Assembly (NCBI GenBank): GCA_001824745.1
Contig: MHSZ01000003.1
Coordinates: 20,012-27,023, forward strand
Reading direction: 5' to 3'
Length of the DNA: 7,012 nt
Source: Candidatus Terrybacteria bacterium RIFCSPLOWO2_01_FULL_58_14
Lineage (GTDB): Bacteria > Patescibacteriota > Minisyncoccia > Terrybacterales > 2-01-FULL-58-14
Shown in pieces: positions 1 to 5,807 of this stretch. Numbering within the stretch: position 1 is the first letter of the stretch; each line of letters starts with the position of its first letter. The notes beneath the pieces were generated by a model. The model worked only from the letters and a program-made list of their open reading frames with translations. It ran no database searches and was not told where the DNA came from. The position numbers were made by a program, and so were the translations under genes.

Positions 1-2
1 AT

Positions 3-104
3 ACCGCGACGACACAATCGCGAATCGTGCTGGTCGTTGCCGCAAAGAACGTACTCCGGGACACCTTAGCGCTCATGGGGATACGGGCCCCGGAAAGGAT
101 GTGA
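3..104 (+). CDS. argS: Arginyl-tRNA synthetase, C-terminal end (5' partial)
   Basis: The third forward frame is open from the window edge to a TGA at 102-104 and gives 33 residues ending LALMGIRAPERM. A C-terminus of the form VL...L.LLGI.APE.M, after an R..LV.A stretch, is the typical end of arginyl-tRNA synthetase (class I, charges tRNA-Arg with arginine in the cytoplasm). Here it reads SRIVLVVAAKNVLRDTLALM then GIRAPERM. This segment is the end of the helical anticodon-binding domain (DALR type). The catalytic part lies outside the window. The stop is 20 nt before the ileS ATG, so the two synthetase genes are probably co-transcribed. The call rests on a short but characteristic tail, so another synthetase with a DALR domain is not strictly excluded. 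Confidence 0.8.
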   Translation, partial: TATTQSRIVLVVAAKNVLRDTLALMGIRAPERM

Positions 105-119
105 CGGAGGAGAGGGGAG
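105..119 (+). promoter_or_regulatory. Ribosome binding site of ileS
   Basis: A purine run, GGAGGAGAGGGGAG, lies just after the argS stop and ends 5 nt before the ATG at 125. It supports ATG 125 rather than the in-frame GTG at 101, which lies upstream of the purine run and has only a badly spaced AAGGA before it. Confidence 0.7.
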
Positions 120-124
120 CATTT

Positions 125-3100
125 ATGGATTTCACGAAGCGCGAGACCAATCTTTTGCGGACGTGGAAAAAGGAGAAGCTTTTTACTGCTGCCCTCCGGC
201 GCAATCGCGGGAAGAAGCACTTCGTGTTCTTCGAGGGTCCGCCGACGGCGAACGGCCGGCCCGGTATTCATCACGTCCTTGTGCGCGCCATGAAAGACGC
301 TTTCCTTCGCTACAAGACCATGCGGGGCTACGACGTGCCGCGCAGGGCGGGATGGGACACTCATGGACTGCCCGTAGAACTCCAAGTGGAACGAGCGCTG
401 GGGTTCCGATCCAAACAGGAGATCGAGCGTTATGGCATTGCGCGTTTCAACGCGAAGGCGAAGAGATCGGTATGGCGGTACAAGGATGAGTGGGAGCGGC
501 TTGACGACCGCATCGGATTTTGGATCGATCAGGACCATCCCTACATCACTTATGAGAATCGCTACATCGAGTCGGTATGGGGCGTGCTGAAACGCGTTTT
601 CGATCAGGGATTGCTGGAGGAGGATTTCAAGGTGGTGCCGTGGTGCCCTCGCTGCGGTACCGCGCTTTCCTCGCACGAGGTGGCGCAGGGGTACCGCCGC
701 GTTACCGAGAATTCCGTGTTTGTGAAGTTTCGCGTGAAAGCAGAAACGGATGAGTGGAAGAATACGTCGATTCTCGCATGGACGACGACGCCATGGACGC
801 TTCCCGGCAATGTGGCGCTGGCGGTACATCCCAAAGAGCGATATGTCTGTGTGCCGGATCCGATAGAGGAAGATCAGTGGATCGTGCTCGGCGAAACGCC
901 GTTTCGGCGTCTCGTTGCCGAGGGGATCTTTCCCGCAGAGTACGCGCACCTTCCCGCATCAAAAATCGATATCTTCAACGGCGCGGAGATGCTCGGTATC
1001 GAGTATGAGCCACTTTTCGATATCCCCGAGATTCGCAACGCGAAGAGCCACCGCGTCTACGCCGCGGACTTCGTGACGACCGAGGAAGGAACCGGAGTAG
1101 TGCATACCGCCGTAATGTACGGCGAGGATGATTATGTGCTGGGGAATGCCGTCGGCCTCGCGAAAGTACACACCGTGAGCGAGGAAGGGCGGTTCCTCGC
1201 TTTCGTGCCGGACGGGCTCGCCGGCCGTGCAGTAAAAGAGGAGGAGACCGAAGAGACAATTCTCGATATGCTCCGAAGCCGCGTATCCCTTTTTCAAGAA
1301 CCGAAGCCCTACGCGCACGACTATCCTTTCTGCTGGCGCTGTGAGACGCCCTTGCTTTACTACGCCACACGGTCATGGTTCATCCGGATGTCAAAGTTGC
1401 GCCGGAAACTCGTTTCCGAAAACGAGAAGATTCAATGGGTGCCGAAACATCTCAAGCGCGGCCGTTTCGGGGAGTGGTTGCGGGAGGTGAAGGATTGGGC
1501 TATTTCCCGGGAACGCTACTGGGGGACGCCGCTTCCCGCGTGGCGCTGCGATAAAGAGCCGGCCCACGTGGAAATCATTGGGTCTGTCGCCGAGCTTGTT
1601 CTCCGCGCGAAGTTGAAAAATCGCTACCTCACGCTTCGGCATGGTCATGCCACGAACAATGATCAGGGGTTTATCTCTTCATATCCGGAGGCGCGCGCGG
1701 TAACCCTGACGGCGCGCGGGCGGCGAGAGGTTGTGCGCGCCGCAAGCGTTCTGAAGCGCGGGCGCGGCGTCGATCTTATTTTCGCCTCTGATCTCAGGCG
1801 CACGCGCGAGACCGCGGAAATCGTGGGCCGCACTCTGGGAGTTGCCATCGAGTTTGATCCGCGTATCCGCGAATTCAATGTGGGCGAGTTCAACGGCCGC
1901 CCCATCCGGGATTACGAGCGCTTCATTGGCGAACGGGGAGGACGGTGGGTGAAGCGTCCATCCGGAGGCGAGACGTGGCGGGACGTGCGGAAAAGAACGG
2001 TCGCGTTCCTCAAGGATTGCGAGCGGAAGTTTGCCGGAAAGACCATTCTTATTGTGAGCCATGGCGATCCGCTCTTCGTACTCAAGGGCGCATTACGCGG
2101 ACTCTCGGAAGAGGAATACTTCTCGCAAAAATATCCAGAAGTGGGCACGGTGGGGGCGCTTTTGGGCGCGATGTTGCCATTCGACCGCGACGGCGTAATC
2201 GATCTCCATCGGCCATGGATCGATGGCGTCACGTTCTCGTGCCGGAGGTGTCGGGGCCGATCTCGCGGCACGATGAGGAGGATTCCGGATGTACTCGACG
2301 TGTGGCTCGATTCCGGCGCCATGCCGTTTGCGGCGCGCGATCGCTCTTCGACGCTTGCGCGGCCCAAACCCTACCCCGCTGATTTTATCTGTGAGGCGAT
2401 CGATCAGACGCGCGGATGGTTCTACACGCTTTTGGCCTTGGCGGTCACGATGCGAGAGCCGGCGCCTTACCGCACCGTTCTTTGCACCGGCCATGTGCTC
2501 GATAAGCAAGGAAAGAAAATGTCGAAATCGCGCGGCAATATCGTCGACCCCAAGGAGCTTATCGGGCGCTATGGTGCTGACGCGGTGCGTTGGTATTTCT
2601 ATACCGTGAATCACCCGGGCGAATCGAAGCGTTTCGACGAGCACGACGTCCGGAAAGCACAGCAACGACTCCTCGGAACCCTCTGGAATACTTTTGTATT
2701 TTGGAAAACCTACGCCGCCAAGAAGATTCCCAATCCCCAATTTCCAATCCTCAATTCCCGAAAGCTTCCGCTCCTCGATCGCTGGATCCGCTCTCGCCTC
2801 AATGGCACCATCGCGGAGGTTCGCGAGCGCATGGATGCTTATGACATTACGACCGCATGCCGGGCCATCGAACGGTTCATTGTGGACGACCTTTCGAACT
2901 GGTACGTGCGGCGCTCACGCGATCGCTTTCAACGACCGGAGAGTAAGGCGGACCACGAGGCGGCGAGCATTTTCTTCACTTCCGTGCTCTGCGAAACAGT
3001 GAAGCTCGCTGGGCCCTTCGTGCCATTCATTGCCGACGTGATATTCCGAGAAGTCGCGGGACGCTCCGTCCATCTTGAAGATTTTCCTCGTCCCCTCAAG

Positions 3101-3667
3101 ACACTTCGCTATGTTTCGCTGGAGGAGGATATGCGTGAGGTGCGTGAAGTGGTGGCTTCGGGACTTGCCGCCCGTAAAGCAGCAGCTATAGCCGTGCGTC
3201 AACCGCTCGCTGCAATCGCCGTGGCGAGCAGCGTTGCCCGGCGCAGCGAGTTCGCTCCTCTCATCCTCGAAGAGCTGAACGTCCGAACGGTGCGATCCCT
3301 CGCGAGCAAGGCGCAAGGATGGCCGAACGCAGGAGAAGGGAAAGTGTGCGTCGCGCTTGATCCCGAGATTACCCCTGAACTCCGCCGCGAAGGGCAACTA
3401 CGCGAACTCCTCCGGACTGTACAGGAAATGCGGAAGACGGCGGGGCTGACGCCGCGTGATCGCATACTCGTGCGCCTGGATATTTCAGGACCGCTCTCCG
3501 TAGTACTCGGGCGCGAGATGGAGGCCCGGCGTGACGCGCTTCGCGCCTCAAAGATCGTGCAGGGACCGAAGAGGACACGAGAACGGTTCTCGGTCGAGCG
3601 TGAGCTGGCACTGGGAAACATTCAGGCGTGGATCGGGGTGCGGAAAAACACCCCGCGGCGCCCTTGA
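125..3667 (+). CDS. ileS: Isoleucyl-tRNA synthetase (type 2) with an inserted histidine-phosphatase domain
   Basis: Cytoplasmic class I synthetase that activates isoleucine with ATP and charges tRNA-Ile. 1180 residues from ATG 125; type-2 enzymes are usually about 1030-1060. Visible in order: GPPTANG and the HIGH-box variant GIHH (47-50), as in Bacteroidetes-type IleRS; CPRC (174-177); CP1 editing domain with TTTPWT (220-225) and GEDDY (333-337), which carries the conserved editing aspartate; CWRC (403-406); DWAISRERYWGTP (457-469); then a foreign histidine-phosphatase domain (about 492-692); CRRC (706-709); DVLDVWLDSG (722-731); KMSKS (798-802); LDRWI (884-888), which opens the anticodon-binding helical domain; and a type-2 C-terminus (DPEITPELRREG). 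The synthetase signatures are intact on both sides of the insert, in one frame, so it is a true domain insertion. Probably in an operon with argS upstream and two small envelope genes downstream. Confidence 0.95.
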   Translation: MDFTKRETNLLRTWKKEKLFTAALRRNRGKKHFVFFEGPPTANGRPGIHHVLVRAMKDAFLRYKTMRGYDVPRRAGWDTHGLPVELQVERALGFRSKQEIERYGIARFNAKAKRSVWRYKDEWERLDDRIGFWIDQDHPYITYENRYIESVWGVLKRVFDQGLLEEDFKVVPWCPRCGTALSSHEVAQGYRRVTENSVFVKFRVKAETDEWKNTSILAWTTTPWTLPGNVALAVHPKERYVCVPDPIEEDQWIVLGETPFRRLVAEGIFPAEYAHLPASKIDIFNGAEMLGIEYEPLFDIPEIRNAKSHRVYAADFVTTEEGTGVVHTAVMYGEDDYVLGNAVGLAKVHTVSEEGRFLAFVPDGLAGRAVKEEETEETILDMLRSRVSLFQEPKPYAHDYPFCWRCETPLLYYATRSWFIRMSKLRRKLVSENEKIQWVPKHLKRGRFGEWLREVKDWAISRERYWGTPLPAWRCDKEPAHVEIIGSVAELVLRAKLKNRYLTLRHGHATNNDQGFISSYPEARAVTLTARGRREVVRAASVLKRGRGVDLIFASDLRRTRETAEIVGRTLGVAIEFDPRIREFNVGEFNGRPIRDYERFIGERGGRWVKRPSGGETWRDVRKRTVAFLKDCERKFAGKTILIVSHGDPLFVLKGALRGLSEEEYFSQKYPEVGTVGALLGAMLPFDRDGVIDLHRPWIDGVTFSCRRCRGRSRGTMRRIPDVLDVWLDSGAMPFAARDRSSTLARPKPYPADFICEAIDQTRGWFYTLLALAVTMREPAPYRTVLCTGHVLDKQGKKMSKSRGNIVDPKELIGRYGADAVRWYFYTVNHPGESKRFDEHDVRKAQQRLLGTLWNTFVFWKTYAAKKIPNPQFPILNSRKLPLLDRWIRSRLNGTIAEVRERMDAYDITTACRAIERFIVDDLSNWYVRRSRDRFQRPESKADHEAASIFFTSVLCETVKLAGPFVPFIADVIFREVAGRSVHLEDFPRPLKTLRYVSLEEDMREVREVVASGLAARKAAAIAVRQPLAAIAVASSVARRSEFAPLILEELNVRTVRSLASKAQGWPNAGEGKVCVALDPEITPELRREGQLRELLRTVQEMRKTAGLTPRDRILVRLDISGPLSVVLGREMEARRDALRASKIVQGPKRTRERFSVERELALGNIQAWIGVRKNTPRRP
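1598..2200 (+). other. Histidine-phosphatase (phosphoglycerate-mutase-like) domain inside IleRS
   Basis: About 200 residues (roughly 492-692 of IleRS) carry a full set of histidine-phosphatase signatures: LTLRHGHA with the RHG motif at 505-507 and the phospho-acceptor H506; the S-x-L-x-R-T-x-E-T motif SDLRRTRET (555-563), in which R559 is the second phosphate-binding arginine; REFNVGEFNG (582-591), whose E583 matches the catalytic acid of the E...G.(W/F).G motif; SGGETW; and ILIVSHGD with the second catalytic histidine H646. Nothing essential appears lost, so an active phosphatase or mutase is expected. The domain enters after IGSVAEL (485-491) and leaves before DLHRPWID (693-700), a normal IleRS loop in the CP2/zinc region. 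The substrate cannot be read from sequence. The boundaries are approximate. Confidence 0.9.
2728..2762 (+). repeat. Degenerate heptanucleotide tandem repeat within ileS
   Basis: Five consecutive 7-nt units read TCCCAAT, CCCCAAT, TTCCAAT, CCTCAAT, TCCCGAA. They encode IPNPQFPILNSRK (868-880), a linker between the catalytic core and the anticodon-binding domain just before LDRWI. The consensus YCCCAAT resembles the CCCCAAT-type short tandem repeats known from intergenic DNA of cyanobacteria, but here it is in a coding region. Confidence 0.6.
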
Positions 3668-3692
3668 CCGGTGGTACCGAAGTGGCGAGAAT
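3664..3692 (+). promoter_or_regulatory. Possible promoter overlapping the ileS stop codon
   Basis: TTGACC (3664-3669, 5/6 to consensus) and GAGAAT (3687-3692, 4/6) are separated by 17 nt. The ileS stop TGA (3665-3667) lies inside the -35 box. A start of transcription about 7 nt after the -10 box would fall on the GTG at 3699, which would make the next gene leaderless. Pattern only; the gene may also be read through from ileS. Confidence 0.35.
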
Positions 3693-3698
3693 AGAGCC

Positions 3699-4313
3699 GT
3701 GACGCGACGTTTTTTGGTGATTGCAGCACTCCTCCTTTTCGGGGGAATCTCTGCCGTCGTGGCCCAGGAGGCCGATGCGCCAGCGCAGACGCCAGTCCGC
3801 ACCCTTGATCAGGCGCGGGATCGTTTCGAGAACGCTCAGGATCGCGTACAAGATCGACAGGAACTGCGCGAAGAGCGGCGCGATGAGGCGCGTGAGCGTT
3901 TGAGCGAGCGACGGAAGGAAAACATTCGGCGTTACGTGCGCTCGACGCTGAGAAAACTGGATGCCGCCATTGAGCGACTTGAGCGCATCGCCGAGAGAAT
4001 CGAATCGCGCCTGGACAGATTCGAAGAGCGCGGGGCGGATGTCGCTTCTTCCCGTGCGAAACTCGCCGAAGGCCGCGCGAAGCTTTCGGAAGCGAGAGAT
4101 TCCCTCGGCGGCGTAGAGGCGGAGGTCCTCGCGGCGCTCGAATCCGAGAATCCCCACGAGGCATTCGTCGCCATTCGCAGTGCGATCAAGGAAGCCGCAG
4201 GGGACATTCGCGCCGCGCACGCGTCGCTTGTTGATGCCGTGGTGGCGCTGCACGGCGTTTCCACAGCGGTGCGCCAGAATGCGTCAAGCGATGACGCTGC
4301 CGAGGACGAGTAG
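3699..4313 (+). CDS. Secreted charged helical protein of unknown function
   Basis: 204 residues from GTG 3699. The start is chosen because it gives a clean signal peptide: TRRF, then a hydrophobic core (LVIAALLLFGGISAVV) and a probable signal peptidase I site after VVA (residue 22). The mature part is almost wholly charged helix, rich in R, E, D and A (about residues 36-130), with coiled-coil-like stretches such as LDAAIERLERIAERIESRLD. A more Ala-rich helical part follows, and then an acidic tail (SSDDAAEDE). No cysteine or known catalytic motif is visible. Similar signal-peptide plus RIADRIESRI-type proteins seem to recur in Parcubacteria (from memory, unverified). It lies 31 nt after ileS and 1-7 nt before the next gene, which points to a shared transcript. 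A periplasmic or envelope structural role is inference. A longer frame start at 3531 would overlap ileS by 137 nt and hide the signal peptide. Confidence 0.8.
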   Translation: MTRRFLVIAALLLFGGISAVVAQEADAPAQTPVRTLDQARDRFENAQDRVQDRQELREERRDEARERLSERRKENIRRYVRSTLRKLDAAIERLERIAERIESRLDRFEERGADVASSRAKLAEGRAKLSEARDSLGGVEAEVLAALESENPHEAFVAIRSAIKEAAGDIRAAHASLVDAVVALHGVSTAVRQNASSDDAAEDE

Positions 4314-4320
4314 CGTGGAT

Positions 4321-4632
4321 ATGCGTATGAGCGGGATTCCCCTTGCCCCTAAAAGAATAATCGTATTACTCGGCGCTGGAGCGATCGTCGTGCTCGGGGT
4401 GCTCGCGCTTTCCTACGCTGCCTCGTTACCGGCACCATCCGAACCCGCTGTTCCTGCAACGACGGACGGCGAGGCGCCGTTGCCGCCTTCCGAGCAAGAG
4501 GCGGCCGCCGAAATCGGCCCTCCGCTCTCGGAGTCCGATGAAGCCGAGGCGCTTGAACAAGATCTCGACGCAACCAATCTCACGGACCTGGACGCGGAAC
4601 TCGAAGATGTCGATCGCGAGCTCGGTCCATAA
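4321..4632 (+). CDS. Short membrane-anchored acidic protein of unknown function
   Basis: 103 residues from ATG 4321. An SD-like GAGGA at 4302-4306 is better spaced for a GTG two codons upstream (4315), so that start is a real alternative. The N-terminus has one hydrophobic segment (IIVLLGAGAIVVLGVLALSY, about residues 13-32) preceded by basic residues (PKR), which suggests an N-in anchor or an uncleaved signal. Next comes a Pro/Ala/Glu-rich low-complexity stretch, then a C-terminal acidic motif, NLTDLDAELEDVDRELGP, with a regular hydrophobic spacing that may be a short helix. No enzyme motif is present. It follows the secreted helical protein almost directly and precedes a terminator, so the two are probably translated from one message and may act together in the envelope (inference). 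Confidence 0.75.
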   Translation: MRMSGIPLAPKRIIVLLGAGAIVVLGVLALSYAASLPAPSEPAVPATTDGEAPLPPSEQEAAAEIGPPLSESDEAEALEQDLDATNLTDLDAELEDVDRELGP

Positions 4633-4653
4633 CATCGCCTGGGTTCCTTCTAC

Positions 4654-4680
4654 TGCGCCCTTGGCGGGCGCACTTTTCTT
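4654..4680 (+). terminator. Rho-independent terminator of the argS-ileS-envelope gene run
   Basis: TGCGCCC (4654-4660) and GGGCGCA (4666-4672) form a perfect 7-bp GC-rich stem with a 5-nt loop (TTGGC), followed by CTTTTCTT. It lies 21 nt after the TAA of the short membrane protein gene and closes the left transcription unit. Confidence 0.7.
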
Positions 4681-4716
4681 ACCGGAGGCCCTGGGAAAGT
4701 CAAAGCTCAAGGGGGC

Positions 4717-4722
4717 TATGTT
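4717..4722 (+). promoter_or_regulatory. Possible -10 element for the PIG-L deacetylase gene
   Basis: TATGTT lies 12 nt before the ATG at 4735. A promoter is expected between the terminator at 4680 and this gene. No good -35 box lies 16-18 nt upstream. Transcription would begin near 4729, leaving a leader of only about 6 nt. Confidence 0.35.
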
Positions 4723-4734
4723 ACGGTAGAGACC

Positions 4735-5475
4735 ATGGTTGCACGAAAGCTCCTATTCGTTTTCGCCCATCCTGATGACGAGACCTTCTCCTCGGGCGGC
4801 ACGGCCGCCCTGGCGGCGCAAAGAGGGTTTGAGGCGTATTCGGTGTGCGCCACGCGCGGCGAAGAGGGCGCGATCGCAGAGGAGGCGCAGGGAGTTTCCC
4901 GCGCAGAACTTCCCGGAGTGCGCGAGCGGGAACTGCGGGAAGCCGCTTCAATTCTCGGCATCAAAAGGGTGACCTTTTTCGATTATGGTGACGGCCTGCT
5001 GAAATCGGTTCCCGTAAAAGAGGGGAGGGATAGGGTGGCCGAATACATGCGTGCCGTGCGGCCGCACGTGACGGTTACGTTTTCTCCTCAAGACGGCATC
5101 ACCGGCCATTGGGATCATCGGACGATAGGACAGTGGGCAACGGATGCGTTTCACGAGGTCTCGGCACAAGGGATGCTGCCCGAAAACGCGCGGCTTTACT
5201 GGGTGGCGGTGCCCCGTGAAATGATGCCGATCGATATGCCGATGATGGAGAACGACGTGCCGCGGGGTGTGCCGCTCGCCGACATTTCTACTCGTATCGA
5301 CATTCGCGAAGCCGCGGAGAAGAAACGAGCGGCGCTTTTGCGGCACGTCACGCAGCGCGCAGACGTGGAGCGTTTCCTCGCGCGCGGCCAGGAGGCGTTT
5401 TCCGGAGAATATTTCCGCCGCGTCGCTCCTTTATGGAGTTCCGGCGAGGCGTTTGAGGGGTGGGTGTGGGAATAG
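4735..5475 (+). CDS. PIG-L/LmbE family zinc-dependent deacetylase
   Basis: 246 residues, the usual length of the family. Members hydrolyse N-acetyl groups from GlcNAc-type substrates, such as MshB and BshB in mycothiol and bacillithiol synthesis and PIG-L in GPI synthesis. The N-terminal strand leads into AHPDDE (11-16): H12 and D15 are the expected zinc ligands and D14 the general base. The second motif is GHWDHR (124-129), where H128 should be the third zinc ligand and H125 the catalytic histidine; it matches the family HxDH pattern. There is no signal peptide or membrane segment, so it is probably cytoplasmic. It is preceded by a terminator and has its own candidate -10 box, with only a weak SD (GGTAGAG). 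No glycosyltransferase or thiol-ligase partner is in the window, so the substrate (glycan, glycolipid or low-molecular-weight thiol precursor) is unknown. Confidence 0.9.
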   Translation: MVARKLLFVFAHPDDETFSSGGTAALAAQRGFEAYSVCATRGEEGAIAEEAQGVSRAELPGVRERELREAASILGIKRVTFFDYGDGLLKSVPVKEGRDRVAEYMRAVRPHVTVTFSPQDGITGHWDHRTIGQWATDAFHEVSAQGMLPENARLYWVAVPREMMPIDMPMMENDVPRGVPLADISTRIDIREAAEKKRAALLRHVTQRADVERFLARGQEAFSGEYFRRVAPLWSSGEAFEGWVWE

Positions 5476-5493
5476 GCGGGAAGTCCCTCCTCG

Positions 5494-5502
5494 TGCTACA
5501 CT
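5494..5502 (+). promoter_or_regulatory. Extended -10 promoter for the zinc-ribbon gene
   Basis: TGCTACACT is a TGnTAnnnT extended -10 box (hexamer TACACT 5497-5502) in the 47-nt gap after the deacetylase gene. No -35 box is seen, as is common with extended -10 sites. The predicted transcript start near 5509 leaves about 14 nt before the ATG at 5523, with no clear SD. Confidence 0.45.
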
Positions 5503-5522
5503 ATCGTGAGAAGCGAAGCGCT

Positions 5523-5720
5523 ATGGCAGCACAGTACGTTTGCACAGGTACCTGCGGAGGAAGCGTTTCCGAGGCAGAGTACGGGGAAGGGAAGACGACT
5601 TGCGGAACCCTCGGCTGTTCGCGTAACGGGCAGCCCTTTACGCGGCGCGAAAAGGCAGAAATAGAGCGTGCGGGATCCTCGCACTCGGCCGGGAAGAAGC
5701 CATGGCGGAAATTTTGGTGA
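5523..5720 (+). CDS. Small four-cysteine zinc-ribbon-like protein
   Basis: 65 residues from ATG 5523; the frame is open further upstream to a GTG at 5460, but that overlaps the deacetylase gene. It begins AAQYVCTGTCGGSV and has two cysteine pairs, C7-x3-C11 and C27-x4-C32. The second pair is followed by a short NGQPF segment and a basic tail (TRREKAEIER, KKPWRKFW). This layout resembles small zinc-ribbon or heavy-metal-binding domains (YxCxxxC...C...CxxxGxPL). Metal binding is inferred from the cysteines. There is no signal peptide or membrane segment, so it is likely cytoplasmic. Its function is unknown. It stands between the deacetylase and the DsbA-like gene, with its own promoter-like box, so co-function with either is not shown. 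Confidence 0.75.
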   Translation: MAAQYVCTGTCGGSVSEAEYGEGKTTCGTLGCSRNGQPFTRREKAEIERAGSSHSAGKKPWRKFW

Positions 5721-5731
5721 TCGCGCTTGGC

Positions 5732-5760
5732 TTGCGAAAGCCGGCGTTCTCACTTAGGGT
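5732..5760 (+). promoter_or_regulatory. Possible promoter of the DsbA-like gene
   Basis: TTGCGA (5732-5737, 4/6) and TAGGGT (5755-5760) with 17-nt spacing lie in the 87-nt gap before the DsbA-like gene. The -35 box overlaps a small hairpin, GGCTT-GCGA-AAGCC (5729-5742), which could be a weak end signal for the gene before it but lacks a T-tract. Expected transcript start is about 5767, giving a leader of about 40 nt without a well placed SD. Confidence 0.3.
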
Positions 5761-5807
5761 GGAGGAGCGCCAGCTTTTTCGGAAGTAGCGATTAGTGGTA
5801 TTGCATT

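Noticed and set aside
101..124. GTG at 101 as the ileS start (8 extra residues)
   Set aside because: The purine-rich SD lies between this GTG and the ATG at 125, the GTG overlaps the argS stop, and type-2 IleRS normally begins close to the DFTKRE-like segment.
1598..2200. The phosphatase domain as a separate gene or an assembly or frameshift artefact
   Set aside because: The frame is continuous, base composition matches the flanks, and the IleRS motifs before and after it are in normal order with a normal insertion loop.
2093..2740. 215-residue open frame on the minus strand
   Set aside because: Antisense to the KMSKS half of ileS, very Arg-rich, with no domain; a shadow frame.
3531..3698. 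Upstream ATG that would extend the secreted helical protein by 56 residues
   Set aside because: It overlaps ileS by 137 nt and would bury an evident signal peptide that starts at GTG 3699.
3369..4253. 294-residue open frame on the minus strand
   Set aside because: It is antisense to the IleRS C-terminus and the secreted helical protein, shows no recognisable domain, and long antisense frames are common in GC-rich DNA.
4180..4320. Upstream start for the short membrane protein
   Set aside because: It would overlap the previous gene by more than 130 nt, and the extra residues look like out-of-frame coding sequence.
5460..5522. GTG 5460 as the start of the zinc-ribbon protein
   Set aside because: It overlaps the deacetylase end and precedes the extended -10 box; ATG 5523 lies just downstream of that promoter.
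5729..5742. GGCTT-GCGA-AAGCC hairpin as a terminator of the zinc-ribbon gene
   Set aside because: The stem is only 5 bp and no T-tract follows, so it is noted only within the promoter entry.
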